Shown: positions 36,565 through 46,666 of the stretch, piece by piece
Layout: each line of letters opens with the position of its first letter
Position numbering within the stretch: the stretch's first letter is position 1
NCBI GenBank assembly: GCA_024102635.1
Contig: JAGFJO010000006.1
Span: 158,706-222,705, forward strand
Reading direction: 5' to 3'
Origin: Deltaproteobacteria bacterium
GTDB lineage: Bacteria > Bdellovibrionota_C > UBA2361 > JAGFJO01
Length of the DNA: 64,000 nucleotides
Notes under the pieces: generated by a model
What the model was told of the DNA's origin: nothing
The model's database searches: none
The model's input: only the letters and a program-made list of their open reading frames with translations
Program-made: the position numbers and the translations under genes

Positions 36565-39180
36565 TCACGCGGCGCGGCCGCGCACCGCGCTGCCTAAACG
36601 TCTAAACGACGAGATAAAGCCCACTTCCCGATAAAGTATCTCGATAAGCAGCAGCGCTAACGCCGCCACTATGAAGTAAACGCCAAGATCTTGCCGCTCG
36701 GTCTGCTTATAAGTATGCAACTTTAGCTCATCTGCGCTCGGATTAACCTTGCCGCCGCTCCGCCCGGCCAGCTGCTCCAAAAAAGGAAGGTTAAGTCCCT
36801 GGCCTTTTCTCTCACCGAATAGATCTCCCGGAAGGTCGAATGCGACCGGAGTGAGCGGCGAAGTGCCGGCCGCCGCGCGCACTTCATACTTTCCCGGGAG
36901 TGGATTATCAACAGAAGCCAGATAACGGCCGCGGGCTTCGCTTTTAAATTCTACTGTCTCCTTTGTTCCGTCTGGTTTTAAGATCTCGGCGCTTACGCCT
37001 CCGGCGTCGGGCAGCGCGAATAGCGCCAGATCCAGATGCAGTCTTCCCTTTTCAAAATAATACGAAAGTGTGAATGGGATTTTTTGGCCCTGCATGGTCT
37101 CTTCAGGCCGTAAGCTGTCTATCAGATCAGTAACGAACTCTTGCAGCTTCGTCCACTCGATCCAGCTACCCGACCAACGCCCGTTGATATCGCTGGTGAA
37201 TGCTATGCTTTTTCCTTTGCCGTACTCCCACGAGGCCAGCAAAGGATCTTTACGTTGGGACCCGTAGACTTCCAGCTCCACTCTTGCGCGCGACTTGGGC
37301 TTTGTCTGAACGTATCCTCTGAGCTGCGGATAGGAGGTAATGTCAGTGCTTCGTAGATCGGGTCCTATTCGCACTCCATAAGAACTGTCCTCTTTTATTG
37401 TTTCCTCGCCGGAAGCCACCTTGACGTCGCTGACGAATATCTTCGGCAACGCGCGAGGGTCGTTGGTTGCGTAAAATTTTCCACCGCCTAAATTCGCCAT
37501 TTCACGGAACATGCTGTCGTCTCCCTGGTTCCCGAGCATCACAGTCGATATCGTGATGCCCAATAGCCTAGCCTGCCTTACCATTTCGTAGTAGGTGGTG
37601 CGCGGCAGATCGGTAACCTCTCCGTCGCTAAGCACCAACATATGTTTTCTTCCTGCAGCGGCGCGCACTAGATCACGCCTGGCTTCGTCCATTGCCCCTA
37701 TCAAACTGGTTCCCCCTCTCGGCCAAAGCATGCTCACCCGCCGCGCTGCTTCACTTCTGATCTTCGCAACTTTATCCATGCGGATTACAACGAAGGGATT
37801 CTCGTCAAATCCCATTACTCCTACCAGGTCTTCATTCTTCAGATTGTTGATCACCTCGATGGCGGCTTCTTTGGCAAAATCGAGCCGGCGTCCGGCAGAC
37901 ATACTGCGCGACTTATCGATTACAAGCTGCATGGCGACATTGAGGCGCTTTTCAACTGTTTGCGGAGGAACCATGTCTACCGGCAGCAGGTCCTCAACCG
38001 GTGTATTCTTATATCCACCGAGGCCATAACTGCGATCTCCGCCGACCATGATTACAGCCCCCCCGCTCCTCACATAGCTTTCCAGTTTCGCTGCAGCGCC
38101 CTCCGGCAGCGCGCGCAGTGGAACGTTGTTAAGCATGATAACCGAGTAACGGGTAAGCTGATCCAATGCCGGCCGCTCTTCGGCTGCTATAACGGCATCC
38201 ACCTGGTAGGCCTGCGCCTGAAGCAGTGAAGGCAAAAAGCGGTGATCATCTTTTTGCCCGCTTATTACGAAAATCTTCTCGCGCTCCTCACCGCTTAGAA
38301 ACACCCGTCTAGAACTCGGTGCATATGCGGAATCGTCGGGAGTGAATACGGCAACTATCTCTTTGATTCCTTCCCGAGAAGGATCGCTCTGTGCAACAAA
38401 GAGATCTTCCTTGCCTGGAGAAAGGGTCACTCTCTCGGACAAAATGACTTTGCCATCGTGCTTTACCTCCAATAAGCCCCCTTGCCGGGTGTTGGAGCTG
38501 TTCATTATGCTGGTCTTGACATCTACGCTTTTCTCGCTAGGTGCAGTGAGGGGAGCGTGAAGGTTGGATATTTTAAGAACATTCTGCTGTTGACTGCGGC
38601 CGGCAGGGGCGATGGGAAACACTTTAGATTTGCCGGTCTCGGCCGAAAGCCAGCCAAGCACGTCACCCGCAGTTTCATACCCGTCGCTCACCAATAGGAT
38701 ACTGCCGGGCTGCGCTGCCTGGGCTGCGCGCAAGGCATTTTCTATGTTTGTCTCCCCTATGTTGAGATCATGATGGCTACTTTTAATTGCGCTAAACGAA
38801 TCAGGATAAGAAGAAAGATGTTCTATCTCGCCCGCCTGGCCCGAAAATGCGATCAGCCGAATATCCGAGTCGGGTGGTATTAGTTGCCCGGCACTTGCCA
38901 ACAACGATTGCGAGACGCTCTCTTCATTGCTGTCAGATATGTCCACCATAAGATAGGTAGTGCTTCGCTCTCGAGAGATCTCCAAAAAGGGATCCGCCAG
39001 CGCCGCTGCAATCAACAGAAAGGCAGCTATCCTTATGATCGATGAAAGAGGAGAAAGCCTCCCCCTAACGCGCCTTTTTAAAACTCCAACAGCACTTATG
39101 CCAACGGCAAGCAACAACAGAAGCGCGGCTACTGCGGCATAGTGCAAAAGCTGAGGCTCCGTGAATCTAATATCCATCAA
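36565..39180 (-). CDS. VWA-domain membrane protein of a MoxR/DUF58 operon
   Basis: 871 residues: two N-terminal membrane helices (about 10-30 and 45-63), a first VWA-like segment, a glutamine-amidotransferase-like Rossmann segment (about 295-400), a central VWA domain with the MIDAS motif DKSRS (near residue 423), a long beta-rich region, and a last membrane helix (about 835-855). Most of the protein is on the outside of the inner membrane. It is the last gene of the operon that starts at 45005, and its ATG overlaps the previous stop (ATGA). Systems with MoxR ATPases and VWA proteins act in folding, metal insertion or assembly of protein complexes; the client here is unknown. Confidence 0.85.
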   Translation of the reverse strand: MMDIRFTEPQLLHYAAVAALLLLLAVGISAVGVLKRRVRGRLSPLSSIIRIAAFLLIAAALADPFLEISRERSTTYLMVDISDSNEESVSQSLLASAGQLIPPDSDIRLIAFSGQAGEIEHLSSYPDSFSAIKSSHHDLNIGETNIENALRAAQAAQPGSILLVSDGYETAGDVLGWLSAETGKSKVFPIAPAGRSQQQNVLKISNLHAPLTAPSEKSVDVKTSIMNSSNTRQGGLLEVKHDGKVILSERVTLSPGKEDLFVAQSDPSREGIKEIVAVFTPDDSAYAPSSRRVFLSGEEREKIFVISGQKDDHRFLPSLLQAQAYQVDAVIAAEERPALDQLTRYSVIMLNNVPLRALPEGAAAKLESYVRSGGAVIMVGGDRSYGLGGYKNTPVEDLLPVDMVPPQTVEKRLNVAMQLVIDKSRSMSAGRRLDFAKEAAIEVINNLKNEDLVGVMGFDENPFVVIRMDKVAKIRSEAARRVSMLWPRGGTSLIGAMDEARRDLVRAAAGRKHMLVLSDGEVTDLPRTTYYEMVRQARLLGITISTVMLGNQGDDSMFREMANLGGGKFYATNDPRALPKIFVSDVKVASGEETIKEDSSYGVRIGPDLRSTDITSYPQLRGYVQTKPKSRARVELEVYGSQRKDPLLASWEYGKGKSIAFTSDINGRWSGSWIEWTKLQEFVTDLIDSLRPEETMQGQKIPFTLSYYFEKGRLHLDLALFALPDAGGVSAEILKPDGTKETVEFKSEARGRYLASVDNPLPGKYEVRAAAGTSPLTPVAFDLPGDLFGERKGQGLNLPFLEQLAGRSGGKVNPSADELKLHTYKQTERQDLGVYFIVAALALLLIEILYREVGFISSFRRLGSAVRGRAA

Positions 39181-41096
39181 GCACTACCTGAAGCTCGCAC
39201 AGTCCCTACCGGCCTGCGAAGAGGAAAAAGGCCATTTAGTAAATCCGCTACGATTAACAAAGCTGCAATCCAGAGCAGTTTTTCCATAAGATCGGAGTCA
39301 TTTTGCTTAGCCGAATCTGCTGGGGTACTGACGCTCGAGTATTGGAATGTCTGCTGAGTTCTTAAATCGGATTCAGCATCATTTATGAAGTTAACAGCAA
39401 AAAACTCTTTTCGACCGCCGAAGGTGAAAATTGCCAAGCCGGGCTGAAAAAGCTCGATGGCTCCCTCCGGGGTTTCATTGCCGCGTCGATACAGTTCGCT
39501 GCCGAACAGGTACTCGGCCCTTTCGAGCTCGGCAGAGATAGGAATCGCCGCGGATGTCTGGTGATGAGAACTCAGCGAATGGAGTGTCATCCACTTGAAG
39601 AGGTTCAATGTCAGGACCGATATGAGCGGAGAGCGGCGGCCCTCAAATGGAAACAGTTCAAAACCGAGTACTGCTATGCGGTGCCCGTCCCTCTCTCCTG
39701 CATACGCAGCTGCTCCAGCCGAGGTATTGATTAACACTTCACCCCAATTAGGCAACTCAAGTGGCGATAGTTTTTTGAAGGTGAGGTTTGCTATGTCGAG
39801 ATAGCTGAGGAGATCGTGAGATCTATGCCAGCGTGTCACCGGCACGTTGCTGACAACTTGTGCGGTGGTTAATAGGGCTCCTGTGGTTTCAGGTATAACG
39901 AAAATAGAATTACCCGGCGGAAAACGGCGCGGAATGTAGCGGTGAAAGACGAACCCACGGTAAGCACCAAGATCGCCATTAGCTGAGCTTTCTTCGTATT
40001 TTTCCGGCTTCATGTAATCGAAGGCCGGGCCGCTAAGCTTACTTAGTCCCAAAAGCGCCGCATTAAGATCTCCCACCAGCAGAAACTCGGCTCTTGTGCG
40101 CCCGCCTGCAATCCATGCGGCATTATCGTGAGGATTCGAATCGGAATCCCGGGCGCCGGCATACTCTTTCGAGGTTGCAGCAACCTTAAACCCCTCTATT
40201 CCAGCCGGAAGATCTTTGAATGTCACGGTGACTCGCCCTCCGGCGGGCAACTGAAGCGTCCTTCGATCAATAGCTTCAACTCCCACCGGACTTGCAGATA
40301 CGTTTATTCCACCCAGCTCAACCTCAACAGTGACCGGACTATCGCCAAACGAGGCGACGACCGCTTCGAGCTGACGGCCGGTTCCTGACATGGTGCTATT
40401 AGCAAGTGTGATGCCGCCGATAGCAATATTGTTCAGAGCGCCCCTCTCGATAGTCGTGACCGATACACGTCCAAGTTCCGGCTGCACCTTCGAAATGCCC
40501 TTTTTGTCGGTATAGACTCGAATCTCCGAATCAGAATGTGCCCGCTGCAACTTTTCTACGGCCTCATCAATCCTGTCGGAGGCATATGCAAACTCTACGG
40601 AGGCCAATGCGTCAGCGGCCCGGCCTGAACTTACAAAGCCGGCCGTAATCGAACGAAGCTGGGGCGATGTGACAAAAACCTCCACCTCGGCGGCAGAGGC
40701 CAGGCCATCCAGACTCTCGGCGGCGGCTTCTTTCGCTTTTGCCAGCACTGTTTTTGCATCATCGAATTTACTAAGCGACGCAGAAGTACTGAAGGAGTTG
40801 TCGATGATATAGACCACTCTTGAAGACGCATCAGTGCTGTAAATTCCGGCGGCTGCAAGACACAGCATGGCGAGAAGCAACAGTTCAAAAAAGAACCTAA
40901 GAGGCGGCAAGAACTTGCGGCGCGCTCTCGGCACGCTCTCAATCATTTTCAGCAGGTATAGCGTGGCGACCTTCTTGCGCTTACTGCGCCCCTGCCTTAA
41001 ATAGGCAATAACCAGTACTCCCAACACAATCGGAGCCGCCACAGCCAGCAAAGTGGGATAGAGAAATGATACCATTCCCGAAAAAAAAGATGTCAT
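39177..41096 (-). CDS. BatA-type VWA protein with N-terminal membrane domain
   Basis: The 639-residue product starts with the aerotolerance-regulator (BatA) N-terminal domain: two helices about residues 10-30 and 62-82 with the basic loop between them. A VWA-like fold follows with DNSFS (near residue 97) as MIDAS motif, then a beta-rich region and a final helix near 605-625. It overlaps the DUF58 gene upstream and the VWA gene downstream by four bases each (ATGA), so the three are translated as a unit and likely form one complex. Confidence 0.85.
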   Translation of the reverse strand: MTSFFSGMVSFLYPTLLAVAAPIVLGVLVIAYLRQGRSKRKKVATLYLLKMIESVPRARRKFLPPLRFFFELLLLAMLCLAAAGIYSTDASSRVVYIIDNSFSTSASLSKFDDAKTVLAKAKEAAAESLDGLASAAEVEVFVTSPQLRSITAGFVSSGRAADALASVEFAYASDRIDEAVEKLQRAHSDSEIRVYTDKKGISKVQPELGRVSVTTIERGALNNIAIGGITLANSTMSGTGRQLEAVVASFGDSPVTVEVELGGINVSASPVGVEAIDRRTLQLPAGGRVTVTFKDLPAGIEGFKVAATSKEYAGARDSDSNPHDNAAWIAGGRTRAEFLLVGDLNAALLGLSKLSGPAFDYMKPEKYEESSANGDLGAYRGFVFHRYIPRRFPPGNSIFVIPETTGALLTTAQVVSNVPVTRWHRSHDLLSYLDIANLTFKKLSPLELPNWGEVLINTSAGAAAYAGERDGHRIAVLGFELFPFEGRRSPLISVLTLNLFKWMTLHSLSSHHQTSAAIPISAELERAEYLFGSELYRRGNETPEGAIELFQPGLAIFTFGGRKEFFAVNFINDAESDLRTQQTFQYSSVSTPADSAKQNDSDLMEKLLWIAALLIVADLLNGLFPLRRPVGTVRASGSA

Positions 41097-41974
41097 TGTA
41101 GTAACCCTGTGGCGGCCAGATCTTGAGCAATATATTGCGAAAAGTCCTTTGTGCAGTCTGCTACCGAATACTGCACACGCGCCTCACTGAAATATCCGGC
41201 GACCTCCTTCAAATGCCGTGATAGCAACGAGGCATAGCGCTCCCTCGCCGCCGCTGAAGAGCTAAGCCCCATCTCTTGGCCCGTCTCGCTATCCACCGCC
41301 ACAATACTCGCAGATTCGTCAAACGGCATGTAATCCGAAGGTCCGAGCAGCTGAAGCGCGGTGATATCTAGGTTTTTCGCGCGCATAAAATTGAAGCTTT
41401 CCCTAATTACCGCTACATCCATCAGGAAGTCTGAAACCATTATAGCGACTCCGGGAAACCGTATGCGGCTTACTGCCTGGTGCACCGCCGGTGCTATATC
41501 CACCTGACCTTGCGGCTCAAGCTCTTTGAGCATGCGGCTAAGATGATGAATAGACGAAGCTCCGGTAAGCCTGGGGGTAATGAATCGTCCGAGAGCTGCA
41601 ACTGTAACGGCATCCTGCTGCATCAACGATATATATGCCAGCGCCAACACCACATCACACGCTCGTTGCCACTTGCCTTCTTCTTCGGGAGTGGCCATTG
41701 AGGCGCTGGTATCGAGCAGAATCAGCACCGGCAGATCCTGCTCCTCCTGGAAACGTTTCACGTATAACTTGTCGCTGCGAGCGTATACCCCCCAATCAAT
41801 ATATCGGGGATGATCTCCTAACTCATATTTTCTGTAATCGGAAAACTCAATTCCATGTCCGCGCTTAATGGAGAGATGTCCTCCCTGTCGCGTGCCCAAA
41901 AATGCCCGGCGCGCGTTCAGCTTGAGCATCTCGAGTTGTCTCAGCACTGATGGAGTGAGAGTTGATGAAAGCAT
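41093..41974 (-). CDS. DUF58 domain protein
   Basis: From the ATG at 41974 the protein has 293 residues. It has the DUF58 signature (RxYELGDHPRYIDW near residue 50, then a run up to KRFQEEQD) and a VWA-type MIDAS motif DTSAS near residue 86. DUF58 proteins accompany MoxR ATPases and are thought to bring clients to the ATPase. The gene lies 71 bases after the MoxR gene, and its end overlaps the BatA-type gene by four bases. Confidence 0.9.
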   Translation of the reverse strand: MLSSTLTPSVLRQLEMLKLNARRAFLGTRQGGHLSIKRGHGIEFSDYRKYELGDHPRYIDWGVYARSDKLYVKRFQEEQDLPVLILLDTSASMATPEEEGKWQRACDVVLALAYISLMQQDAVTVAALGRFITPRLTGASSIHHLSRMLKELEPQGQVDIAPAVHQAVSRIRFPGVAIMVSDFLMDVAVIRESFNFMRAKNLDITALQLLGPSDYMPFDESASIVAVDSETGQEMGLSSSAAARERYASLLSRHLKEVAGYFSEARVQYSVADCTKDFSQYIAQDLAATGLLQ

Positions 41975-42045
41975 TACAACGCACCGTAAATTACTAAACA
42001 ACCGCTGCCAGGCCTGTCGAGAGCCAAGCTTGCATGCATCCGGCG

Positions 42046-43053
42046 CTACTTGGCGTTGCGCACCTCCTCGATGATGTCGTCAGCCGTAACCGAGTCTGCC
42101 TCGGCTTGAAAACCAAGGATCAAACGGTGGCGCAATGCCGGGACAATTACCGAGCGGATATCCTCGAACGCAAGATTTATTCTTGAATCAAGCAGGGCAG
42201 CCACTTTAGCACACAGCATCACCGCTTGAGCGCCGCGCGGCCCCGGCCCAAAGCGGACATATTTTTTGACCTTCTCCGTTGCATACCTGCTGCCGGGAGT
42301 CAAAGCCGAGATCATTCTCACAAGAACCTCCTGCCACGGCTCGGCAACGTAAACATGGCGTACAAGCATTCGCATCTGTTCGATATGCGCCTCAACGTTT
42401 GAGGGATCAAGCACTGTCTTTACTTCTGGGACGGCACTCCCGGTCGTACGGCGCAATATCTCCTTAAGTTCCTCACCGCTGGGTGCTGGCACGAGCACTT
42501 TATTCAAAAAGCGGTCAAGCTGCGCCTCCGGAAGCGGATAGGTGCCTTCCAGCTCAACTGGATTTTGGGTGGCAAGAACGAAAAACGGCCTAGGAAGCTG
42601 GTAGGTCTGGTCAAGAACTGTTACCTGCTTCTCTTCCATCGCCTCAAGCAGCGAAGCCTGTGTCTTGGGCGTCGCCCGGTTAATCTCATCGGCCAACACG
42701 ATGTGAGCGAAAACTGGTCCGGGCTTGAAGGTGAAACGTTTCCTGCCGCTCTCATCCTCCGAAAGAATCTGAGTGCCGGTAACGTCCGACGGCATAAGGT
42801 CGGGAGTAAATTGAATTCGCTTAAAACTAAGACCTAAGCTTTTTGCTATCGACTTAACCAGCAGCGTTTTCCCGAGCCCGGGAACGCCTTCGAGCAAGAC
42901 GTGCCCTCCCGCGAATATGCAGGTTAAAGTTCGGCGCACGACGTCATGCATGCCGACTATCACTCTAGAGATCTCCTTTTCGAGATCCTCGAATGTCTCT
43001 TTGAAATGTACGACCGCTCTTTCTAGATCTTCTGTTGAAGCCTGTTGCTGCAT
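42046..43053 (-). CDS. MoxR-family AAA+ ATPase
   Basis: 335 residues with the MoxR pattern: Walker A GVPGLGKT (near residue 57), Walker B VLADEINR near 120, the ATQNP sensor segment near 158, and the lid domain with GPGPRGAQ near 270. MoxR ATPases act as chaperones that remodel or activate partner complexes. It lies 65 bases after the low-complexity membrane gene and is followed by DUF58 and two VWA membrane proteins, the classic set of partners. Confidence 0.92.
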   Translation of the reverse strand: MQQQASTEDLERAVVHFKETFEDLEKEISRVIVGMHDVVRRTLTCIFAGGHVLLEGVPGLGKTLLVKSIAKSLGLSFKRIQFTPDLMPSDVTGTQILSEDESGRKRFTFKPGPVFAHIVLADEINRATPKTQASLLEAMEEKQVTVLDQTYQLPRPFFVLATQNPVELEGTYPLPEAQLDRFLNKVLVPAPSGEELKEILRRTTGSAVPEVKTVLDPSNVEAHIEQMRMLVRHVYVAEPWQEVLVRMISALTPGSRYATEKVKKYVRFGPGPRGAQAVMLCAKVAALLDSRINLAFEDIRSVIVPALRHRLILGFQAEADSVTADDIIEEVRNAK

Positions 43054-43118
43054 CCGACTCTCTCCGTGCTATTGCGCGCCATTGTAGCGAATATATCCAC
43101 TTCCCTAAACTGGTACAA

Positions 43119-45005
43119 TCAAAACAGATGCTCATACTCCAAGGGGATTTGCTGATCGCCGCTCTGCTTCTGAGCATCGGGCTTAGCAAGCTGAACATCG
43201 CTCAGACTAGTTTTTGAGCGCAGTTCTCCCGTATGCTGTTTGAGTTCACCGCTCTCCGACGTTTGCGACGCATCCATAGACTCATCAAGCGAGCCGACGG
43301 CTACATCCTTAAACTCCTTGTTCTCCCCCAAACCGCCGCTGGGCTCTTTGCCTTCAAAATCCCCCTCACGAGTCTTCCATTCCCGCGAGCTTTTATCCTT
43401 CGGTGTGCTGCTCTGATTTTCGGAGTCTTTGACTTCCTGCTCCTCACCCTCCGAATTGATTCCGCCATCGGTTCCGCTGCTCGGTCCCTTTTGATTCTGA
43501 TCCCTCTGATCAGCTGACTTTTTCTCGCTACTGTCTTCCTGGGGCCCTCCGGACTTCTCCCCGCCTTTAGACTCCGGCGATCCGTCCTCAGCCTTCTGGC
43601 CGTCCGATTCCTTTTCGCCCTGCTGCTCCCCTTCACCTTGCTGCCCCTTTGAGTCTTCCTGCCTCATCTGCTCCTTCATCTGATTAACCAGCTCTTGTGC
43701 GGCTTGCAGCCCTGCCTGGCTCATCTGCTGCTGTTCCCCTTCTTGCTGACCGCTCTCCCCTTGCGATCCACTCTGGCTCTCTCCGCTTTGACTCTGTCCG
43801 CTCTGGCTTTCATTCTTTTCGCCCTCACCTTCGCCCTGTTGGCCTTTCTTCTGCCCCTGCTGCTTTCCTGCTTGCTCGCCCTGCTGCTGACCTTCGCCTG
43901 TTTTATCTTTTTCCTTACCAGAGCCGCCTCCACCCTCTTTCTTCTGCTTATCTCCCTGATTACCGGCTCCTTGCTGATCGTCCTGAGAGGCGCCGCCCTG
44001 ACCCCCGCCGCTCTGCTCTTCCTGACCGTCTCCCTGCTGCCCGGAAGATCCCTTGCCGTCGCTGCCGTTATCGCTTGAACCTCCGCTCTCTGACTCCTTG
44101 GCATCTTTTGAGTCTTTCTCCCCGCTGCTCTTGCTGTTCTGGACATCAACGTCCTGCTTCTCTTGCTGGCCTTCCTCATCGGAGCCGCTCTCGGGCGAAG
44201 GTGACGGCTGGGGAGAGGCTTGAGGAGTCGCCGTAGGAGTTGGGCTCGGAGTCGGCGCAGGAGCGCTCTGACTACTCCCTTCTTGTAGGGGCTGGGTGCT
44301 CGCAGCCTCTGAGGTTTTAGCGTTTTCAGCACTGCTGATCGCCTGCTCCACATTTTGCAGCGCCTCCTCGGTCTCTTCAGAGGAAAGTCCGTTTTCTTCC
44401 ACTGATTGACTTAGAGATTCAAGCGCGTCCCTGAGCACCTCTGGCATCTCGGGAAAATTCTCAATCAACTCCTCGATCTTCTGCAACGCTTCATTCTGCT
44501 GCGGAGTACGGACGGATACCGCAGCGAGCCAGATGAGCGCCGCGATTGTGGCCCAAATTAGCGGAAGCGCAAAAGCTGCCTGCTTCTCGATGCGGCTGAG
44601 GGTGAGCGGGGTCAATTTCTTTAAATCCGTACCCTGCACCACGGCGGTCAGCTGACGTTCGATGAACTCTCTTTTTGCTTCAACCAGAGAATCTCCCTTT
44701 TGAAGCTTTGAAAGCTCGGAGTAACTGACGGCGCGCTCTTTGGTGGCGAGTTTTTCATCTATAATGGCGCTCGCTTCATCCCTCAAATCTCGCTTCTCTT
44801 TACGGGCGCGCCTAAAAAACACGGCAAGCGCAGCTATTACGAAAACAACCACTGCAAGAGCTGCCGCGCTTGGAGACCAAGGGTCAATTAGGAGATAAAT
44901 AAGAGTGCAGTAGCTAACCAGGCAAATGGCTATGAGCAGGAATCGAAGCGCCCTGTTGAAAGTTAATCTTCTCTCTACGGAGTTTAGCAGCTCTTCTACT
45001 GTCAC
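43119..45005 (-). CDS. membrane protein with very long low-complexity Gln/Ser/Gly/Glu tail
   Basis: The 628-residue product has two helices near residues 20-65, a basic cytoplasmic stretch, a third helix near 148-168, and then a helical segment. From about residue 215 to 560 the chain is made almost only of Gln, Ser, Gly, Glu, Lys and Asp, with many short repeats such as GQQGEGE. The last 60 residues are less repetitive. It is the first gene of the MoxR/DUF58/VWA operon. Similar tail-bearing proteins accompany MoxR operons in several phyla, but I do not know a function. The tail may be a flexible scaffold for the other subunits. Confidence 0.8.
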   Translation of the reverse strand: MTVEELLNSVERRLTFNRALRFLLIAICLVSYCTLIYLLIDPWSPSAAALAVVVFVIAALAVFFRRARKEKRDLRDEASAIIDEKLATKERAVSYSELSKLQKGDSLVEAKREFIERQLTAVVQGTDLKKLTPLTLSRIEKQAAFALPLIWATIAALIWLAAVSVRTPQQNEALQKIEELIENFPEMPEVLRDALESLSQSVEENGLSSEETEEALQNVEQAISSAENAKTSEAASTQPLQEGSSQSAPAPTPSPTPTATPQASPQPSPSPESGSDEEGQQEKQDVDVQNSKSSGEKDSKDAKESESGGSSDNGSDGKGSSGQQGDGQEEQSGGGQGGASQDDQQGAGNQGDKQKKEGGGGSGKEKDKTGEGQQQGEQAGKQQGQKKGQQGEGEGEKNESQSGQSQSGESQSGSQGESGQQEGEQQQMSQAGLQAAQELVNQMKEQMRQEDSKGQQGEGEQQGEKESDGQKAEDGSPESKGGEKSGGPQEDSSEKKSADQRDQNQKGPSSGTDGGINSEGEEQEVKDSENQSSTPKDKSSREWKTREGDFEGKEPSGGLGENKEFKDVAVGSLDESMDASQTSESGELKQHTGELRSKTSLSDVQLAKPDAQKQSGDQQIPLEYEHLF

Positions 45006-45132
45006 AAATGCACACTAATCAATGCGATCATCCTACTTGGCGAATGGTGGCGCCAAGCAGGCATCTCGGAGCTAACCCGCAGGTTATCCTGCCACGCCCC
45101 CTTTATTGTTATGGATGGCGCTCTACCCAATG

Positions 45133-46170
45133 CTACTGACGGCCAAGCTGGTACTGCCGCACCGCTCTATTATGCTCATCTAAGGTATCCGAGAACACGT
45201 GCCCCCCTTGGCCGTTGCCCACGAAATATTTAGCAGTCGTCTCAGCAGGATACAGTGCTGCCCTAATAGCCGTGGCACCCGGATTGCAGATTGGGCCAGG
45301 AGGCAGTCCGAAATTAGTGTAAGTGTTGTATGGTGTAGGGGTCTCGAGATCTATCTTGGTAAGATTGCCGTTGAAATTCGGTATTCCGTAGATAACCGTC
45401 GGATCGGCCTGCAGCTTCATCCCCTCTTTTAGCCTGTTATGGAAGACGGCGGATATCATGGCCTGCTCTCCTACATCGGTTCCCGACTCTTTTTCGATAA
45501 TCGATGCAAGCGTCAATATCTCATGCCGAGTCATTTTAAGGTCATCAGCTCTAAGGGTGAAATCGTCCGGCCATTTCTTTTGCCCCTCTTCAAGCATGCG
45601 CCAAATAATATATTTTGGATCTACAGGCCTGGAAAACGAGTAGGTTTCAGGGAAAAGATATCCCTCAAAAGACCCTGATTCTTCAGGAATGCCCGCTTCC
45701 CTAATCAACTGAGGATTTACGAGAGCCGCATTGAACTCGTCTTTCGAAAGCAAGCCGGCCTGTTCAATAATAGGTCCTATATCCCAAATACTGGCGCCTT
45801 CACGTACCGTAACCTTTCGCTCAAAAACCTTCCCATCTACCAGTGTCTGAAGTACCTCGGTCGGGCTCATAGCTTTATTAAGAGCATACTCCCCAGCACG
45901 AATCTTTTTATCCACTCGCTTAAGGCGGGATATGATATCAAGACTCCAAGAGTATCTAACCAGACCCTGAGCCTCCAAGTCCCGGCATATCGACTGGAAG
46001 GTGGTCTTAGGCGGGATTTGAAACAGCACCGTCTTGTTGTCAGTGGGATCAACCGGCGAGAAGAAGAAATGACGCATTAGCGAGTAGCTGCCGAAGGCTA
46101 CTAGAGCCGGCACTAAGATAACCAGCACCAACCGTACTACTAGCTTAAGAAGATCTTCGGGAGAGCTCAC
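45133..46170 (-). CDS. mltG: endolytic murein transglycosylase MltG
   Basis: 345 residues: one N-terminal membrane helix (about 10-30), a LysM-like segment, and the YceG catalytic domain. The catalytic Glu lies in IIEKESG near residue 218, and family segments GYLFPETY, LQADPTVIYG and YNTYTNFGLPPGPI are present. MltG cuts growing glycan strands at the inner membrane. In many genomes mltG and ruvX are neighbours; here ruvX is directly upstream, 52 bases away on the same strand, so they are probably co-transcribed. Confidence 0.93.
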   Translation of the reverse strand: MSSPEDLLKLVVRLVLVILVPALVAFGSYSLMRHFFFSPVDPTDNKTVLFQIPPKTTFQSICRDLEAQGLVRYSWSLDIISRLKRVDKKIRAGEYALNKAMSPTEVLQTLVDGKVFERKVTVREGASIWDIGPIIEQAGLLSKDEFNAALVNPQLIREAGIPEESGSFEGYLFPETYSFSRPVDPKYIIWRMLEEGQKKWPDDFTLRADDLKMTRHEILTLASIIEKESGTDVGEQAMISAVFHNRLKEGMKLQADPTVIYGIPNFNGNLTKIDLETPTPYNTYTNFGLPPGPICNPGATAIRAALYPAETTAKYFVGNGQGGHVFSDTLDEHNRAVRQYQLGRQ

Positions 46171-46222
46171 TAAAAATACCTAAACCCTTAAAACGCTCGA
46201 TGTAGCCTGCCAACCACTTCAC

Positions 46223-46666
46223 TTACTTACCGATTCCGTCGCCTTCGATGTAACGCTTTAATATAAGCGCAGCTGATACAGCATCAACCCCTAATGCCCC
46301 TTTAGAATCGCTCCGGCCTCTCGCTGGCCTGCGTCTTATTAGCTCTTCAGCTTCCAAAGAAGTTGAATATTCATCGACAAATTCAATTGTTATTGGAATG
46401 CGCTTCTGTAATCTTCTACAAAATTTCTCAATTTTGCGACACTGCTCATTGAGAGAGCCGTCCTCATTCAAAGGAAGACCCGCTACCAATAGTTCAATAT
46501 CACGCTCTCTTATTATTTTCATAATCTGGGCTTCAGCGACACCGCCGGCCCTCTTATAGGTCGCAAGCGGCTGGGTCATGCGTGGCAAGCGAGATCCAAT
46601 GGCCACACCAACTCGTGCATCGCCCACATCAAGCCCCAATAGGTAAGACGTTCGCTGACTCATCAT
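46223..46666 (-). CDS. ruvX: YqgF/RuvX Holliday-junction resolvase-like nuclease
   Basis: 147 residues with the RNase-H-like fold. The N-terminal GLDVGDARVGVA holds the first catalytic Asp, EFVDEYST holds Glu/Asp, and the C-terminal GALGVDAVSAALIL holds the last Asp. YqgF is essential in E. coli and takes part in 16S rRNA 5'-end maturation. A second ATG follows directly at 46663. The gene leads the ruvX-mltG pair and is read divergently from the M23 endopeptidase. Confidence 0.92.
   Translation of the reverse strand: MMSQRTSYLLGLDVGDARVGVAIGSRLPRMTQPLATYKRAGGVAEAQIMKIIRERDIELLVAGLPLNEDGSLNEQCRKIEKFCRRLQKRIPITIEFVDEYSTSLEAEELIRRRPARGRSDSKGALGVDAVSAALILKRYIEGDGIGK

Noticed and set aside
43695..44353. 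Long open frames on both strands inside the low-complexity region
   Set aside because: They are by-products of the biased repeat composition of the membrane protein gene at 43119-45005 and have no start signals or family resemblance.
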